From contig CAIRND010000176.1 of the NCBI GenBank assembly GCA_903879825.1, positions 1-8,757 of the forward strand: a DNA stretch of 8,757 nucleotides, in the 5' to 3' direction. The stretch comes from an uncultured Geobacteraceae bacterium. Its GTDB lineage: Bacteria > Desulfobacterota > Desulfuromonadia > Geobacterales > Pseudopelobacteraceae. The notes beneath the pieces were generated by a model. It searched no databases, had not been told where the DNA came from, and saw only the letters and a program-made list of their open reading frames with translations. Below are positions 7,897-8,757 of the stretch, one piece after another. Positions within the stretch are counted from its first letter, which is position 1. Each line of letters opens with the position of its first letter. The translations under genes and the position numbers were made by a program.

Positions 7897-8718
7897 ATGG
7901 AAAAGCTGCTGCGCAGTGAAATAATCCGTTATATCGGTACCCATCCAGGTAATCTCGTCCCGGATAGCCACAGTAGCTATTTTGACGAGCCACTGGTGGG
8001 ATTTTCTTCCGCAGAAGACCCGCTGTATAGCGAATATAAGCAGATCATCGGCTCATTTCACCTGCTGCCAAGTGAACTGCTTCCCGGCGCGGTTTCTGTC
8101 ATCAGTTGGATTCTCCCCATCAGCGTGTTGGTACGTAAGAGTAACCGGGCAGAGACGGAACTTCCTTCCCGTGAATGGGCCCTGACCCGTAGTCATGGAG
8201 AAACGCTCAACGGCAATCTCCGCAGGCACATTGTTTCGTGGCTGGAAGGACAGGGGTATCAGGCCGTTGCCCCTCAGTATTCACCACTATGGCAGGAATT
8301 CAGTGACACACCGGTCGGAATCGCCTCGCGCTGGTCAGAGCGTCATGCCGCATATGCTGCAGGTCTGGGCACTTTCAGTCTCAGTGATGGTTTTATAACT
8401 TCCCGTGGTATTGCCCACCGCTGCGGCACTGTTATTACAAACGCTGCATTGACACCCTCTCCGCGCACGTCGCTCAGTCATAATTCAAACTGTCTGCATT
8501 TTCACGATGGCAGTTGCGGCGTATGCATTGCCCGCTGTCCGGTTGATGCTATCACTCATGATGGACATGACAAATATCGTTGCCGTGAAATGGTGTATGG
8601 AACAGCCCCGAAAAAGCTTTCTGAATTATATGGAGTGCCACAGACCGGCTGTGGCCTCTGTCAGACGAAAGTCCCGTGCGAATTCACCATCCCTCCTGCA
8701 TGCCGGGTAAGCGAGTAA
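7897..8718 (+). CDS. QueG-related double [4Fe-4S] cluster protein
   Basis: This appears to be a paralogue of epoxyqueuosine reductase (COG1600-like), not QueG itself. At 273 residues it is shorter than QueG and lacks room for its C-terminal repeat domain. The N-terminal two thirds carries the QueG-like stretch RHAAYAAGLGTFSLSDGFI, matching the AGLGWIGKN region of the cobalamin-binding fold. Asp137 lies upstream, near where the QueG catalytic aspartate would fall. The C terminus holds the clusters: C207-x2-C210-x3-C214-P, Cys229, then C252-x2-C255-x5-C261. Compared with QueG, the first cysteine of the leading motif is replaced by Asp204, with Cys199 as a possible substitute, and the last motif reads VPCE where VCPW would be expected. 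AGGA (7882-7885) lies 11 bases before the ATG. Cobalamin binding and any redox role with the adjacent methyltransferase are inference. Confidence 0.75.
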   Translation: MEKLLRSEIIRYIGTHPGNLVPDSHSSYFDEPLVGFSSAEDPLYSEYKQIIGSFHLLPSELLPGAVSVISWILPISVLVRKSNRAETELPSREWALTRSHGETLNGNLRRHIVSWLEGQGYQAVAPQYSPLWQEFSDTPVGIASRWSERHAAYAAGLGTFSLSDGFITSRGIAHRCGTVITNAALTPSPRTSLSHNSNCLHFHDGSCGVCIARCPVDAITHDGHDKYRCREMVYGTAPKKLSELYGVPQTGCGLCQTKVPCEFTIPPACRVSE

Positions 8719-8757
8719 TGTCTTTACCCAAACGCTACAATACCTTCTCCGATGAAC
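8718..8757 (+). CDS. Start of a gene, possibly TIGR01212/YhcC-type radical SAM protein (partial, cut by window end)
   Basis: An ATG overlaps the stop of the preceding gene by one base (TAATG, 8716-8720), a common arrangement for coupled genes. The frame stays open to the window edge and encodes MSLPKRYNTFSDE. The KRYNTFSD stretch resembles the N terminus of TIGR01212 radical SAM proteins, where a KRY.T/N.F segment comes about 20 residues before the GFTCPNRDG motif. Only 13 residues are visible and the cluster-binding cysteines lie beyond the window, so the product is tentative. No strong Shine-Dalgarno precedes it; coupling to the upstream gene is likely. Confidence 0.5.
   Translation, partial: MSLPKRYNTFSDE

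Noticed and set aside
7897..8718. Annotation as canonical QueG epoxyqueuosine reductase
   Set aside because: The protein is too short, and the cysteine spacing differs in both cluster motifs, so only relatedness is claimed.

Overview
The window is chromosomal DNA from a Gram-negative anaerobe of the Desulfuromonadia type (Geobacter, Pelobacter, Trichlorobacter and relatives). Three things suggest this: the gene order b'-b-delta-alpha-gamma-beta-epsilon without the a and c subunits; a b subunit that carries an N-terminal signal sequence; and an epsilon subunit that reads like Geobacter sequences I remember. The species is not determined. By eye the base composition is close to even.

Positions 1-6131 are one transcription unit for the soluble F1 motor and the stator of the F-type ATP synthase. 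It opens with a candidate sigma70-type promoter (34-61) and a roughly 70-base leader holding small repeats. Seven genes follow on the + strand: atpX (b'), atpF (b), atpH (delta), atpA (alpha), atpG (gamma), atpD (beta) and atpC (epsilon). A strong intrinsic terminator lies at 6101-6131. The genes are tightly packed, and atpF and atpH overlap by 4 bases. The one large break is between atpD and atpC, where a 59-base palindromic repeat of dispersed type sits directly against the atpC ribosome binding site. The a and c genes are absent, so the proton channel and ring must be encoded elsewhere.

Positions 6132-8757 hold a second, less familiar + strand set. First comes a gene for a 167-residue soluble protein that I do not recognise. 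A 157-base gap follows, containing a degenerate inverted repeat of the 'CACCACGGAGACACGGAGA' type. Then comes a probable operon of three genes: an O-methyltransferase-like enzyme with a winged-helix dimerisation domain; a compact iron-sulfur protein related to epoxyqueuosine reductase (QueG) but with altered cysteine spacing; and the first 13 codons of a gene that resembles a YhcC/TIGR01212-type radical SAM protein, cut by the window end. The last two genes overlap by one base (TAATG). The substrate of this set cannot be read from the sequence, and it is the part of the window most likely to hold undescribed biology.

No rRNA, tRNA, CRISPR array, transposase or integrase was seen.
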